From JAJTGZ01 sp964403525 (GTDB lineage Bacteria; Planctomycetota; Phycisphaerae; Phycisphaerales; UBA1924), in assembly GCA_964403525.1 (NCBI GenBank), contig CAYOGE010000013.1, positions 16,310 through 80,309 of the forward strand: a stretch of 64,000 nucleotides of DNA, written 5' to 3'. Under the pieces are notes generated by a model, which did not search any database, was not told where the DNA came from, and saw only the letters and a program-made list of their open reading frames with translations. The translations under genes were made by a program, and so were the position numbers. The stretch's first letter is position 1. Each line of letters opens with the position of its first letter. This document shows, piece after piece, positions 1-9,041 of this stretch.

Positions 1-1456
1 CCGCTACGACGCAACTCCGCGGCAGGTTCCGCAAAACCGATCTGTCGATGGGGACCGTGTCGGGGGCGGGCCCCCCGCGCATGCCGACGGGCGTGCAGTT
101 GACCAGCGCCCCAAGGTCTTCATCAGCCAGCGCGATGGGGTCCGCCGCCGACACCCCGGGCAGGGCAAGCCCCTCGACGAACCGGCCGGCGCGGGCGAGG
201 TCGCGGCTGACGATCTTGATCTTCCAGCCGCTGGCAGAAAGAGCCGCCGCGAGGGCGCGCGTCGTCCCGCCGGTGCCCAGGATCGCGGCGGTGCGCCGCT
301 CGACGTTATCCAGCAGCGCGGCGGCAGCGGGGGCGTCGGTGTTGCGGACGTCGATCCTCACCGCCTCGCCCAGGCTGTCACGGGTGACGACGAGGGTGTT
401 GGCTGCGCCGCAGTGGGCCGACAACGCGTCGACGGTCCAGCGGTCGTCCCCGTCAATGACCATCTGCTGCGCGAGGCGGACGAGGTTCTCCTTGTGCGGC
501 AGGGTGACGGAGCAGCCGGAGAAGTCAAGACGCGGGTGGTCGATGAATTCCAGCAGCGTCGCCTTGAGCGGCTCAAACTCCGGCGCTACCGCCAGCGGCA
601 GGTAGACGCCGTCGTGCCCGACCGCCTCGAACCCGGCGTTGTGAACGGCGGGGCTGAGCGAGTGTTCGACGGGCCAGCCGACCACGCCGTACACGGCGGT
701 GCGCTGGCCGATCTCTCGGAACCGGTAGAGCGCGAGCAGATCGGCGATGGTCGGCTGGCCGGGCGCGGTCGCTGACTCCCGGCTCAACGCGGCGAAGGTG
801 AGGAAGCCTCCGAACTTTCCGGCGAGCACGCGCGACATCAGCCCGAACTGCCCCATCCCCAGGCCGATCATCGGCTTGGGGCACTCGCTAACAAGGTCGA
901 GCAGCTCGAGGTTGTCGCGGGTCGATCGCACGCGGTACGCGATCTTCACCACCCTGCACGACGGCTCCGTTGCCATCGCAGAGCACTTGCGCAGCAGGTC
1001 CGTCGGGCGCGCGTTGTAGTCGTGGTACGAGAGGATCAGCCGTGTGACGGCGTCGCCCGCCCGCTCGGGGCGCTGCACGGCGATGCTGATCGCCCGGTGC
1101 GCGTCGGTACTCGTGCCGTAGCACTCCTGCTCGATGTCGATAAAGCTCGGCGAGCGGTGACCGTCGCCCGCGGCGCTGCCGACGCGCTCAAGCATGGTGA
1201 GCCGGGCCTGCTCCGGACCGTCGTACTGCCCCCCTTCGAGCGCGGTGCGGCAGGTCAGGATGCACGGCGCGGGGCTGGCAGAAACCAGCGCGACCACGTC
1301 GGCGATGGTCGCTCCCGTCACCGTCTCGGCGCGCCCGGTGAACCAGCCGTCGACGCGGAACTCGACCAGATCGGCACCCGAGGCCTTCGCCAGCCCCGCG
1401 GCCGCGAGGGCGGACTCGGCGTCGGTCACGATGATCGGGACACAGACAAGCGCCAT
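1..1456 (-). CDS. aroDE: Bifunctional 3-dehydroquinate dehydratase (type I) / shikimate dehydrogenase, 3' end outside window
   Basis: Catalyses steps 3 and 4 of the shikimate pathway: dehydration of 3-dehydroquinate, then NADPH reduction of dehydroshikimate. The N-terminal part (about residues 1-225) shows type I AroD motifs: EFRVD, ILTCRT, the catalytic His in SYHDYN and the Schiff-base Lys in VVKIAYRV (about residue 170). The rest is AroE-like: GWPVEHSLSPAVHN for shikimate binding, VTLPHK with the catalytic Lys, the nucleotide loop GTGGTTRA, and NCTPVGM. The frame is open from the ATG at 1456 to the window edge, so the C-terminus is missing. The fused arrangement is known from plants and Chlamydiae. 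It lies 59 bp after the flavoprotein gene at the end of a leftward gene run. Confidence 0.93.
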   Translation of the reverse strand, partial: MALVCVPIIVTDAESALAAAGLAKASGADLVEFRVDGWFTGRAETVTGATIADVVALVSASPAPCILTCRTALEGGQYDGPEQARLTMLERVGSAAGDGHRSPSFIDIEQECYGTSTDAHRAISIAVQRPERAGDAVTRLILSYHDYNARPTDLLRKCSAMATEPSCRVVKIAYRVRSTRDNLELLDLVSECPKPMIGLGMGQFGLMSRVLAGKFGGFLTFAALSRESATAPGQPTIADLLALYRFREIGQRTAVYGVVGWPVEHSLSPAVHNAGFEAVGHDGVYLPLAVAPEFEPLKATLLEFIDHPRLDFSGCSVTLPHKENLVRLAQQMVIDGDDRWTVDALSAHCGAANTLVVTRDSLGEAVRIDVRNTDAPAAAALLDNVERRTAAILGTGGTTRALAAALSASGWKIKIVSRDLARAGRFVEGLALPGVSAADPIALADEDLGALVNCTPVGMRGGPAPDTVPIDRSVLRNLPRSCVVA

Positions 1457-1515
1457 TGAGAGAGCATACGACGGCCGGGGTGCGAACTACGGCCGTACAC
1501 CCGATGAACCGGCCC

Positions 1516-2823
1516 TTAATCTGCGGACAGGTCGGCAACGGAACCCGTACCCGCGAGGAATCCGCTCGCCCACGCCCACTGAAAGTTGAACCCGCCGATC
1601 CGACCGTCCACGTCGCACACCTCACCGCAAACCGAAAGGCCGGGGCAGACGCGGCTGCCCATCGAGTGCAGGTGCAGCTCGCTCAACGGCACCCCGCCCG
1701 CGGTGACTTCCGCGAACGTGAACCCGCGGCTGCCGGTTACGGGCACCTCCATCGCGGTGCACAGAACCGCGAGCCCCCGCCGTACAGCCCTGGGCATGTG
1801 CTGGATCGTCCCCCCGGTGCTCGGGTAAACGCCGGCGGTGTCGCAGAGCGCTCGGGCGAGCCGCTCGGGCAGGTTGCAGGGCTTCTGGCTCAAGATGCGC
1901 ACGGGTGAGTCGTCGCGGTACTTGACCAGCAGTTCATCAAACCGCTCGGTGTCGGCCCCCGGCAGCAGGTTCAAGAGCAGCTTCGCTCCAGGGTCTTCGC
2001 GCTTGGCATCAAGGTAATAGCGGCTGACGTCGAGCGGTCCGGGCCCGGAGAGTCCAAAGTGCGTAAAGAGCGTGCTGTTGGTGAACGAAGCGAGCTTCTT
2101 GCCCGTGCCGCTGGTGACGGTGAGGGTCGCCGGGACGGCGATCCCGCTGAGGGCTCTGAGAAACCACCCCTCCTCGGTTGTGAGCGGGACAAGCGAAGGG
2201 AACACCTGGGGTGTCACGGTGTGCCCGAGCGACCGGGCGAACGCATAACCCGCGCCGTCGGACCCGCTCCGCGGGAGCGCCATCCCGCCGGTGGCGAGGA
2301 TGACGCGCCTGGCGATCAGCGACTCGCTCGGCCCTTCCGCTGCCTTCTCCGGCGCCGGGGCTCTTGAAACCACAAAGCCTGCACCGGTGTGCTCGACCGC
2401 GCCCACCCGCCACGGGTGTCGGAGCTCGACCCCCGCGTCGCGAGCGGCCCCCAGCAGCGCGTCGAGCACGGTGTGGGCGTCGTCGGTTGTTGGAAAGAGC
2501 TTGCCCGTCTCCTCGCGCTTGAGCTCGACGCCCAACTCTGCGAAGAAGGCAACAGTCTTCTCGACGCCGAACGAGCGGAGCACCTTCTTTATGGCGTTGC
2601 GCGAAGAACCGGCGTACGCGGATTCGTCTACAGCATAGTGGGTGACGTTGCAGCGCCCCCCCCCAGCCACGAGGACTTTCGCTCCGAGCTTTGATGCGCC
2701 GTCGAGAGCAACGATCGAGAGCGGTCGCCCCGCGGCTTTGGCAGCCCGACCCGCCCATATGGACGCGAAAAGCCCGGCCGCGCCGGCCCCGATCACCGCG
2801 ATATCGACGCGCTCGCTGGTCAC
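1516..2823 (-). CDS. NAD(P)/FAD-dependent oxidoreductase, BaiN/HI0933 family
   Basis: Flavoprotein of about 435 residues. The N-terminal dinucleotide-binding motif is VIGAGAAGLFASIWAGRAA. It is followed by GGGRCNVTH, GGMALPRSGSDG and FTHFGLSGPGPLD, and by a C-terminal FAD segment (GEVCDVDGRIGGFNFQWAW), all characteristic of this family. The reading frame extends upstream, but the GTG at 2823 is the natural start: it overlaps the stop of the preceding DUF418 gene as GTGA. The family contains proposed bile-acid-type reductases and aminoacetone oxidases, and the substrate here cannot be read from sequence. Confidence 0.88.
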   Translation of the reverse strand: MTSERVDIAVIGAGAAGLFASIWAGRAAKAAGRPLSIVALDGASKLGAKVLVAGGGRCNVTHYAVDESAYAGSSRNAIKKVLRSFGVEKTVAFFAELGVELKREETGKLFPTTDDAHTVLDALLGAARDAGVELRHPWRVGAVEHTGAGFVVSRAPAPEKAAEGPSESLIARRVILATGGMALPRSGSDGAGYAFARSLGHTVTPQVFPSLVPLTTEEGWFLRALSGIAVPATLTVTSGTGKKLASFTNSTLFTHFGLSGPGPLDVSRYYLDAKREDPGAKLLLNLLPGADTERFDELLVKYRDDSPVRILSQKPCNLPERLARALCDTAGVYPSTGGTIQHMPRAVRRGLAVLCTAMEVPVTGSRGFTFAEVTAGGVPLSELHLHSMGSRVCPGLSVCGEVCDVDGRIGGFNFQWAWASGFLAGTGSVADLSAD

Positions 2824-3980
2824 AGTGCCGATTGTTCGCTCGGGGCGCCGTGCAAGAGCGGCATCGGCCGAAGGTAGCTGAGGCACTTCCACACCCACTC
2901 GACCGGACCGGCGACAAACCGCGACATCCACAGGTGGCTGACAGCCACCAGCGCGGCGAACACGGCGAAGCAGAGGCCCACCTGCTCGGCGGCGCCGAAC
3001 GTACCCCACAGGCCCAGGCCAAAGTGGTACGCGACAAGTGTCATCAGCACGCTGGTGAGAAGGTAGTTGGTGAGCCCCATCTGACCCGGAACGGCCAGCA
3101 CCCGCGCGACGCCCGCAGCGCGCCCGGAGCGCACCCAGCCGACCACGCCCGCCGCGATACCCAGCGTGAGCACAGGCCCAAAGGCCAGCGAGACCGCCAG
3201 AGCGACCTGCGAGACCGGGCCCGTTGCCACCCGGGCGATCACCACGCTCGCAACCGACACACCCCTGACGATCAGCGCCTGCGAATAAGGTCCGTGCGCA
3301 TACGCCTGCCGCTCGATCTCGATCCATTCCGGGTGATGCGGTGCCTGCATGATCCCTATCCCCTGCAGCAAGCGCTCACCCGGCGGGAGCGAAGCCACCG
3401 ATTCAGGGAGCGGCTGTGCCGTCTGCGAGAGGCTGCCCAGCGACTGGAGCGACAGGCACCCCAGACTCAGCGCCATCCCGAGAACCATCAGGATTGCACC
3501 GACAATGCACAGCACTCTGGCCGAGCAGAAGGGGCCCAGCACCAGCAGCCCGACGCCGAGAATCGCGTACACGAACAGGATGTCGCCGTACCAGATCAGC
3601 AGCCCGTGCGCCAGGCCGATGATCGCCAGCACCGCCAGCCGGCGCAGAAACACCGCCCAGAAGCGGCGGTTGCGCGCCGCCACTTTTTCAAGGATGAGCA
3701 CCATGCCTGCGCCAAACAGCAGCGAGTAGAGCGGGAAGAACTTCCCCTCGAACAGCGACCGCGAGAAGACAAACGCCGCCTCATCGAGCCAGGCAGGCAC
3801 TTTCCCGCCGGAGGGCTCGGGCTTGACCATGGAGAACGAAGCGAGCGGGCCCGTGAAATAGTGCACGTTGACGAGCATGATGCCCAGCAACGCCAGGCCG
3901 CGCGTGGTGTCGAGTGATGCGATCCGCGGCCGGTTCGCCCCGCCCCCGATCCCCGCCGCGTGTTCTGTGGCAGTTGCCAT
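2820..3980 (-). CDS. DUF418 family polytopic membrane protein
   Basis: A 386-residue membrane protein. The N-terminal RIASLDTTRGLALLGIMLVN is the acyltransferase-3/DUF418-like opening, and the C-terminal half (GQMGLTNYLLTSVLMTLVAYHFG) matches the DUF418 domain of YeiB-like proteins. About ten hydrophobic segments are visible. YeiB-type proteins have no settled function; a role in transport or modification of small molecules at the inner membrane is only inferred. Its stop codon overlaps the GTG start of the flavoprotein gene, which suggests coupled translation. Confidence 0.85.
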   Translation of the reverse strand: MATATEHAAGIGGGANRPRIASLDTTRGLALLGIMLVNVHYFTGPLASFSMVKPEPSGGKVPAWLDEAAFVFSRSLFEGKFFPLYSLLFGAGMVLILEKVAARNRRFWAVFLRRLAVLAIIGLAHGLLIWYGDILFVYAILGVGLLVLGPFCSARVLCIVGAILMVLGMALSLGCLSLQSLGSLSQTAQPLPESVASLPPGERLLQGIGIMQAPHHPEWIEIERQAYAHGPYSQALIVRGVSVASVVIARVATGPVSQVALAVSLAFGPVLTLGIAAGVVGWVRSGRAAGVARVLAVPGQMGLTNYLLTSVLMTLVAYHFGLGLWGTFGAAEQVGLCFAVFAALVAVSHLWMSRFVAGPVEWVWKCLSYLRPMPLLHGAPSEQSAL

Positions 3981-4012
3981 CTTCCGCCTCGCTTGGATGG
4001 AGCCGCCTGAAA

Positions 4013-4504
4013 CTACCTGGCGCTTGCGATCCCCACAACGATGAGCGCAACGTGAGCCAGGAACGTGATACTGCCCAAGGCGATCGCAACCCAGGCGTGG
4101 GCGGTCCCATGAGCGCGCGGCTCGGCCTTGACCTTCTTGAGCCCGATCACACCAAGGATCACCGCGGCCGGCCCAAGCAGCAGCGCCGCGACCGGGATGA
4201 GCGAGGCGACGGAGACGTAATAGCCGACCAGCGCGGGAACGTTTTTGTACGGGATGATGACGCTCGTGGCCGTGTCTGCTGCCGGTTGCAGCGGGCCCGC
4301 GCCCATCGGCGGTGCACTCGCCACGCGGGCCATCACGTCGCGGATCGGCCCGAAGTCGATGGCGCGGCAGGCCGTCCCGTCGCCGGCGCGGATGTTGGCG
4401 ACGGGAGGAATCCGCCCCTCGTTCGCCCAGGCACGCAGCGTCGCCTCGTCGGCAGGCCCGAAGGTCTGCCCGTCAACAAGCTCAACCATGAACTGATTGC
4501 TCAC
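4013..4504 (-). CDS. GYF_2-type domain plus DUF4190 membrane protein
   Basis: 163 residues. The N-terminal MVELVDGQTFGPADEATLRAW...GRI is a GYF_2-type domain, a small protein-interaction module common at the N-terminus of planctomycete membrane proteins. Two hydrophobic helices follow, in a DUF4190-like pattern (ILGVIGLKKVKAEPRAHG, then HAWVAIALGSITFLAHVALIVVGI). The GTG start at 4504 shares GTGA with the upstream stop, so a longer upstream extension of the frame is rejected. Probably a small membrane adaptor; function unknown. Confidence 0.78.
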   Translation of the reverse strand: MSNQFMVELVDGQTFGPADEATLRAWANEGRIPPVANIRAGDGTACRAIDFGPIRDVMARVASAPPMGAGPLQPAADTATSVIIPYKNVPALVGYYVSVASLIPVAALLLGPAAVILGVIGLKKVKAEPRAHGTAHAWVAIALGSITFLAHVALIVVGIASAR

Positions 4505-4962
4505 GCCGCCGCCCCTCCCTTTGGTTCGACCTTGATGCCGGCGAACCACCGTTCGGCGAGTTCGCCGATCATCGGCATCGGCACGCACTTGCCGTTGATC
4601 GCGTTCACCATGCCCATGATGTTGATCACCACCCCGGTGACCCACAGCAAGATATACGCCGGGACAACGATGCACACCCCAAAGCCGAAGGTGGCGATCA
4701 CGGCCAGGCCCAGAACGGTCATCACACACAGCGCCGCGAGCCACAGGATCAGGCACTGCTTTGCGTGGTAGAGCGAGAGCCGGTCGCTCCGCATGATCAG
4801 CGGCACCAGGAAGAATGGGATGTGCACAAAGTTCAGCGCGTAGCTGATGATCGCCAGAGGCTTTCCAGCGGCGATCTCTTCGGTCGAGCAGTTCGGTCGC
4901 TCGGGGTTTCCGGGGGTGCCAGCGGGTGCGGGCGAAGCGGTTGAGTCTACAAAGTCGGTCAT
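4501..4962 (-). CDS. DUF4870 (Tic20-like) membrane protein
   Basis: 153 residues. A short polar N-terminus is followed by the DUF4870 signature: a helix with the LAIISYALNFVHIPFFLVPLI pattern, SLYHAKQCLILWL, a further pair of helices and a terminal NAINGK segment. DUF4870 resembles the Tic20 fold, but its bacterial role is not established. It lies 52 bp after prfA and overlaps the GYF_2 gene by 4 bp, so it is probably co-transcribed with both. Confidence 0.82.
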   Translation of the reverse strand: MTDFVDSTASPAPAGTPGNPERPNCSTEEIAAGKPLAIISYALNFVHIPFFLVPLIMRSDRLSLYHAKQCLILWLAALCVMTVLGLAVIATFGFGVCIVVPAYILLWVTGVVINIMGMVNAINGKCVPMPMIGELAERWFAGIKVEPKGGAAA

Positions 4963-5014
4963 CGTTGGCTCCGTTTCATAAGGAGTATAACGGAAACGAC
5001 AGGGGTGTTGCGCC

Positions 5015-6115
5015 TCAAAGCGCCGCCAGCCGCCGCTGCATCTCCTGCCGGATCAGGTCTCCGTGAAGAGCGCTGAAATCGCCCGCCAGCAGGTCGCGCA
5101 GGGCGTACTCGCCTGCCAGGCGCTCGTCTGCTGCGATGGCCTCTTTGTAGCGGTAGGTGCGGATCTTTTCGCTCCGCTCCCCTCCCCCGATCTGGCTCGT
5201 CCGGGCCGACGACCGCTCCGCGTGCAGCCGCTGCCGCTCCGCCTCGTGGAGGCGGGTGATCAGCAACCGCCGGGCCCGCTCCCGGTTCTGCTGCTGGCTC
5301 TTGCTCTCCATCATGCGGATGATGATGCCCGTGGGCTTGTGCTTGATTTGCACGGCCGTGGCCACCTTGTTGACGTTCTGCCCGCCGGGCCCCTGGCTGG
5401 TGGTGGCGAACTCCTCAACGTCGTTGGCCCAGTCGATCTTGACCTCCACCTCCTCCGGTTCGGGGAGCACGGCAACCGTCGCCGTTGAAGTGTGGATCCT
5501 CCCCTGCGCTTCTGTCGCCGGCACGCGTTTGACCGAGTGCACCCCTGCTTCAAAGTTCATCGCGGTCCACACGCCGGCGCCCCGCAGGTTCGCCAATGCC
5601 GACCGCACACCGCCCGCGTCGCCGGGGGTCATGTCGAGCATCTCCATCGACCACCCAGCCTTGGCCGCGTACTTGCGGTACATCTCCAGCAGGTCCCCCG
5701 CCCACAGGCCCGCCTCATCTCCACCCGTGCCCGCACGCACCTCCAGCATCACCGAGCCAACTTTGTTGTCATCGGCCTGCACCAGCTCGCCGGTGACGGC
5801 GCTGTAGATCTCGCCGGCTTCGCGCTCAACGCGTGGCAGTTCCTCCCGGGCCAGCTCAACCAGTTCGGCCTCGCCGTCGCCGCCCTTGCCACTGATCAAG
5901 GAGCGGTACTCGGTGGCCTCTCGATCGAGGGACTCAAGACGCTCAACCCGCGAGGCGATCCCCTCCAGCAACGAGCGGCGGACCGCCAGCGTGCGTGCCT
6001 TGCGGTGGTCGGCCGCCACTTCCGGGTCCTCGAGTTGCCGCCCGAGCTCACCATACTCAGACCGCAACGACCGCAGCTTGGCGACCACGGAAGTGGGGAA
6101 GTTGTCCAGTATCAC
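5015..6115 (-). CDS. prfA: Peptide chain release factor 1
   Basis: Recognises UAA and UAG in the ribosomal A site and triggers peptide release. Two diagnostic motifs are present: the PAT stop-codon recognition tripeptide in RVPATEAQGRIHTS (RF2 would have SPF) and the GGQ catalytic motif in TSQGPGGQNVNK. The GTG start at 6115 gives 366 residues, the normal RF1 length; a longer frame adds 30 low-complexity residues and is not preferred. It heads the leftward gene run and is divergent from the ABC transporter genes across 141 bp. Confidence 0.96.
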   Translation of the reverse strand: MILDNFPTSVVAKLRSLRSEYGELGRQLEDPEVAADHRKARTLAVRRSLLEGIASRVERLESLDREATEYRSLISGKGGDGEAELVELAREELPRVEREAGEIYSAVTGELVQADDNKVGSVMLEVRAGTGGDEAGLWAGDLLEMYRKYAAKAGWSMEMLDMTPGDAGGVRSALANLRGAGVWTAMNFEAGVHSVKRVPATEAQGRIHTSTATVAVLPEPEEVEVKIDWANDVEEFATTSQGPGGQNVNKVATAVQIKHKPTGIIIRMMESKSQQQNRERARRLLITRLHEAERQRLHAERSSARTSQIGGGERSEKIRTYRYKEAIAADERLAGEYALRDLLAGDFSALHGDLIRQEMQRRLAAL

Positions 6116-6256
6116 GCCCAACGCGGAAGCCCTCCGAACAGACAGCGGCCGCGCGGCGGCCGGTCTAGCCGCGACTGTAGCGACGCCCGTACCATCCGCT
6201 CGCACCCGGCGGAGGGCTGCGCCCAGCCACTCCGCCCGTGCGAGAAGGGGATTCCA

Positions 6257-7234
6257 GTGGCAGACGCGATCGTTATCGAGGGGGTCACCAAGACGTTCGG
6301 CTCCAAGCTCGCCGTCGATAATCTATCGCTGCGCGTGCCGGCGGGGAGCCTGACCGGCGTCATCGGCCCAAACGGTGCCGGCAAGACGACGACCATCCGG
6401 ATGATCATGTCGATCATCTTCCCCGACAGCGGAACCATCTCCGTGCTCGGCAAGGCCTCGGCCGTTGAGAGCAAGGACCAGATCGGTTACCTGCCGGAAG
6501 AGCGCGGCCTCTACCGCAAGATGAAGGTGCAGGCGCTGCTCGCTTACCTGGCGCGCCTCAAAGGGATTGACTCTGGCGCTGCCGCCCGCAAGACGTCGGA
6601 GTGGCTCGGCCGCGTTGGCCTCGGAGACGTGGCCCGCAAGAGGTGCGAGGAACTCAGCAAGGGCATGCAGCAGAAGGTGCAGTTCATCGCCGCGGTGATC
6701 CACGAGCCGCAGCTGCTGATCCTTGACGAGGTCTTCTCGGGCCTTGACCCGGTCAACCGTCGATTGATGCGTGAGCTGATCGACGAGCAGCACCGCCGGG
6801 GCTGCACCATTCTCTTCAGCACCCACGCCATGTACGAGGCCGAGCAGTTGTGCGACCGCATCCTCATGATCCACCGTGGGCGCAAGGCACTCGACATGAC
6901 CTTGCAGGAGGTCTGGCGGCAGTACGACCCGCGGTCAATCGTCGCCGAGCCGGTCGGTGAGCCCGCCGTCGCGGCGGAATTCCTTGGCATCCCCGGCGTT
7001 CTGAGCGCCAGATCGAGCGCAAAGGGGCTCGAACTGGCCCTCGCCGACGGATCAGAGGGCGGGACGGTCATGGCCGCGCTGGCGGTGACGGGGCAGTTCC
7101 GCTCGGTGAGCGTCAAACGCCCGAACCTCGAGGACATCTTCATCAAGCTCGTCGGGGCCGATGCAGAAACGCTCGAGGGGCTCAAGTCGGATCGGGAGTT
7201 GGTCCCCGCCGGTGCCAACGGGGGTGCAAAGTGA
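6257..7234 (+). CDS. ABC transporter ATP-binding protein (NatA-like, DUF4162 C-terminus)
   Basis: 325 residues. Walker A is GPNGAGKT, the signature motif is LSKGMQQK, Walker B is LLILDEVFSGLDP and the switch His is in FSTHAM. The C-terminal 85 residues (from SIVAEPVGEPAVAA to LEDIFIKLVG) fit the DUF4162 domain seen in NatA/YhaQ-type exporters. The frame is open far upstream, but the GTG at 6257 has a good ribosome binding site (GAGAAGGGG, 6 nt spacing) and matches the family start. It is coupled to the permease gene by a GTGA overlap. Confidence 0.93.
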   Translation: MADAIVIEGVTKTFGSKLAVDNLSLRVPAGSLTGVIGPNGAGKTTTIRMIMSIIFPDSGTISVLGKASAVESKDQIGYLPEERGLYRKMKVQALLAYLARLKGIDSGAAARKTSEWLGRVGLGDVARKRCEELSKGMQQKVQFIAAVIHEPQLLILDEVFSGLDPVNRRLMRELIDEQHRRGCTILFSTHAMYEAEQLCDRILMIHRGRKALDMTLQEVWRQYDPRSIVAEPVGEPAVAAEFLGIPGVLSARSSAKGLELALADGSEGGTVMAALAVTGQFRSVSVKRPNLEDIFIKLVGADAETLEGLKSDRELVPAGANGGAK

Positions 7235-8628
7235 TCAAGATTTTCCACATCGCCGTCCGTGAGTTCCTTGCGACGGTGCTGACCAAGGGCTTTCTGTTCG
7301 GCATTCTCTTCCCGCCGATCATGATCGCCGTCATGTCGATCCTGATGCCGCTGCTGATGAACAAGGCGGCACCGAGAGTGAAGGGGCACGTGGCGATCAT
7401 CGACGCGACCGGCGAGGTGGCGCCGCGCCTGGAAAAGGCGTTTACCGAAGATGCCATCCGCCAGCGACGCGAGAAGCGGCAGGGAGAGATGCTCGACGAG
7501 GCGGGCGTGCCCAAGCCGGTCCAACAGGCCGCAAAGTCGGGCCAGGCGCGGCAGGGAGAGCCGGCGCCGAACCTGACGCTCAAGGTTCTCCCGAGCGGGA
7601 CGGACGTCGAGGTCGCCAAGGCGGCGATCCGCCAGGACGCCGCGGCGGGCACCAGCGGCGGGAAAGAGGCTGACGAGGTCTCCGACCCGCGTCTTGCGCT
7701 GGTGGTCGTCCCCCTCACCGCCGTTACGCCCCCAGAGGGCAAGCCCTACGCGGGCTTCGAGATGTTCGTCGCGCCGAAGCTCGATATCGAGGTCCGCGGT
7801 GACGTCGAAGCTCAAGTGCGCGAGGCAATCGTCGACGCCCGCATCACCGCTGCAAAGATGAACGTGGAGTCGATCCGGGCGATCACCCGCCGACCAGAGG
7901 CGTCGACCAAGGCGATCACCAGCACCGGCGAAAAGAAGGGGAGCGAGGTCGCGCAGTTGCTCATCCCCGGCGCGTTCATGCTGCTGCTGTGGATCAGCGT
8001 CTTCACCTGCGGCCAGTACCTGCTCTCGAGCACGATCGAGGAAAAGTCCAACCGCGTGATGGAAGTGCTCCTCTCGGCCGTTTCGCCGATCCAGCTGATG
8101 GCGGGCAAGATCCTCGGGCAGATGTGCGTGGGCATCGTGATGCTCACGCTGTACGGCAGCGCCGGCATATTCGGGCTTGTCGCGGCGGCGATGCTCGACT
8201 TTGTTGACCTGTCGAACCTTATCTACCTGGCGATCTACTTCGTGATCGCATTCTCGCTCATCGCGTGCCTGATGGCGGCGGTGGGCAGCGCCGTCAACGA
8301 CATCCGCGAGGCGCAGTCGCTCCTTGGGCCCATCATGATCATCCTGATCATCCCCATGATGCTCTGGATGCCGATCCTGCGCAACCCCAACAGCGGCTTT
8401 GCGCAGGTCGCATCGTTCGTGCCGCCGATCAGTCCGTTCGTCATGGTTCTGCGTGTCGCGGGGAGTGAGAAGATCCCCACCTGGCAGATCCCCGCATCGA
8501 TCGCCGTCGGCTTCATCTCCGTCGGCGTGTTCCTGTGGGCCGCGTCCAAGGTCTTCCGCATCGGCGTGCTGATGTACGGCAAGCCGCCGAACATCGCCAC
8601 GCTGATCAAGTGGGTGCGGATGGCGTAG
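7231..8628 (+). CDS. ABC transporter permease (ABC-2 / NatB-like)
   Basis: 465 residues. One N-terminal membrane helix (FLATVLTKGFLFGILFPPIMIAV) is followed by a large external domain of about 210 residues and a C-terminal block of five to six helices. The block includes the conserved EEKSNRVMEVLLSAVSP-type loop typical of NatB and other ABC2_membrane_3 permeases. The GTG start overlaps the ATPase stop. The pair probably exports an ion, lipid or small molecule, and the substrate is not evident. Confidence 0.9.
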   Translation: MIKIFHIAVREFLATVLTKGFLFGILFPPIMIAVMSILMPLLMNKAAPRVKGHVAIIDATGEVAPRLEKAFTEDAIRQRREKRQGEMLDEAGVPKPVQQAAKSGQARQGEPAPNLTLKVLPSGTDVEVAKAAIRQDAAAGTSGGKEADEVSDPRLALVVVPLTAVTPPEGKPYAGFEMFVAPKLDIEVRGDVEAQVREAIVDARITAAKMNVESIRAITRRPEASTKAITSTGEKKGSEVAQLLIPGAFMLLLWISVFTCGQYLLSSTIEEKSNRVMEVLLSAVSPIQLMAGKILGQMCVGIVMLTLYGSAGIFGLVAAAMLDFVDLSNLIYLAIYFVIAFSLIACLMAAVGSAVNDIREAQSLLGPIMIILIIPMMLWMPILRNPNSGFAQVASFVPPISPFVMVLRVAGSEKIPTWQIPASIAVGFISVGVFLWAASKVFRIGVLMYGKPPNIATLIKWVRMA

Positions 8629-8657
8629 CCTGAACCCTGCTCCCAGAGACGCCGCCA

Positions 8658-9041
8658 ATGTCCAACGACCCGGGTCAAATCCCGCCGCCGCTGCCAGCCC
8701 CCGCGCCGGTCCTGCCGCCGCCGGTCTTCAGCGGTCCTTCCCCCCCGCCCCAGAGCAACGCCGCGGTCGCGTCGATGGTGCTCGGCATCGTCTCGTGCGC
8801 AATGTTCTGCATGTGCTACGGGACGGTGACGATCCCGTGCGGCATCCTCGCAATCGTTTTCTCGCGCCAGGCCTCGGCGGATATTGCCGCGGGCCGCGCG
8901 AACCCGGCCGGCGCCAGAATGGCCCGAACCGGCAAGACCTGCGGGATCGTCGGACTGTGCATCACCGTGGTCTATCACATCATCCTCTTCGGCCTGCTCA
9001 TCGTCGCCTTCGTGAGCGAGCAGGCATCGAGCCACCGTTGA
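8658..9041 (+). CDS. DUF4190 small membrane protein
   Basis: 127 residues. A Pro-rich N-terminus (residues about 6-35) precedes two hydrophobic helices around SMVLGIVSCAMFCMCYGTVTIPCG and GIVGLCITVVYHIILFGLLIVAF. A conserved cytosolic loop between them (ARMARTGKTCG) is the usual DUF4190 layout. It lies 29 bp after the permease. Its TGA is shared with the TTG start of the methyltransferase. Confidence 0.8.
   Translation: MSNDPGQIPPPLPAPAPVLPPPVFSGPSPPPQSNAAVASMVLGIVSCAMFCMCYGTVTIPCGILAIVFSRQASADIAAGRANPAGARMARTGKTCGIVGLCITVVYHIILFGLLIVAFVSEQASSHR

Noticed and set aside
1516..3327. 603-residue version of the BaiN flavoprotein
   Set aside because: The first 168 residues would overlap the DUF418 gene out of frame; the GTG at 2823 fits the family start and a GTGA overlap.
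6544..8658. 704-codon open frame antisense to the ABC transporter genes
   Set aside because: High GC with G/C in third positions opens antisense frames. The opposite strand carries two intact ABC genes, and the antisense translation is Arg/His-rich with no domain.
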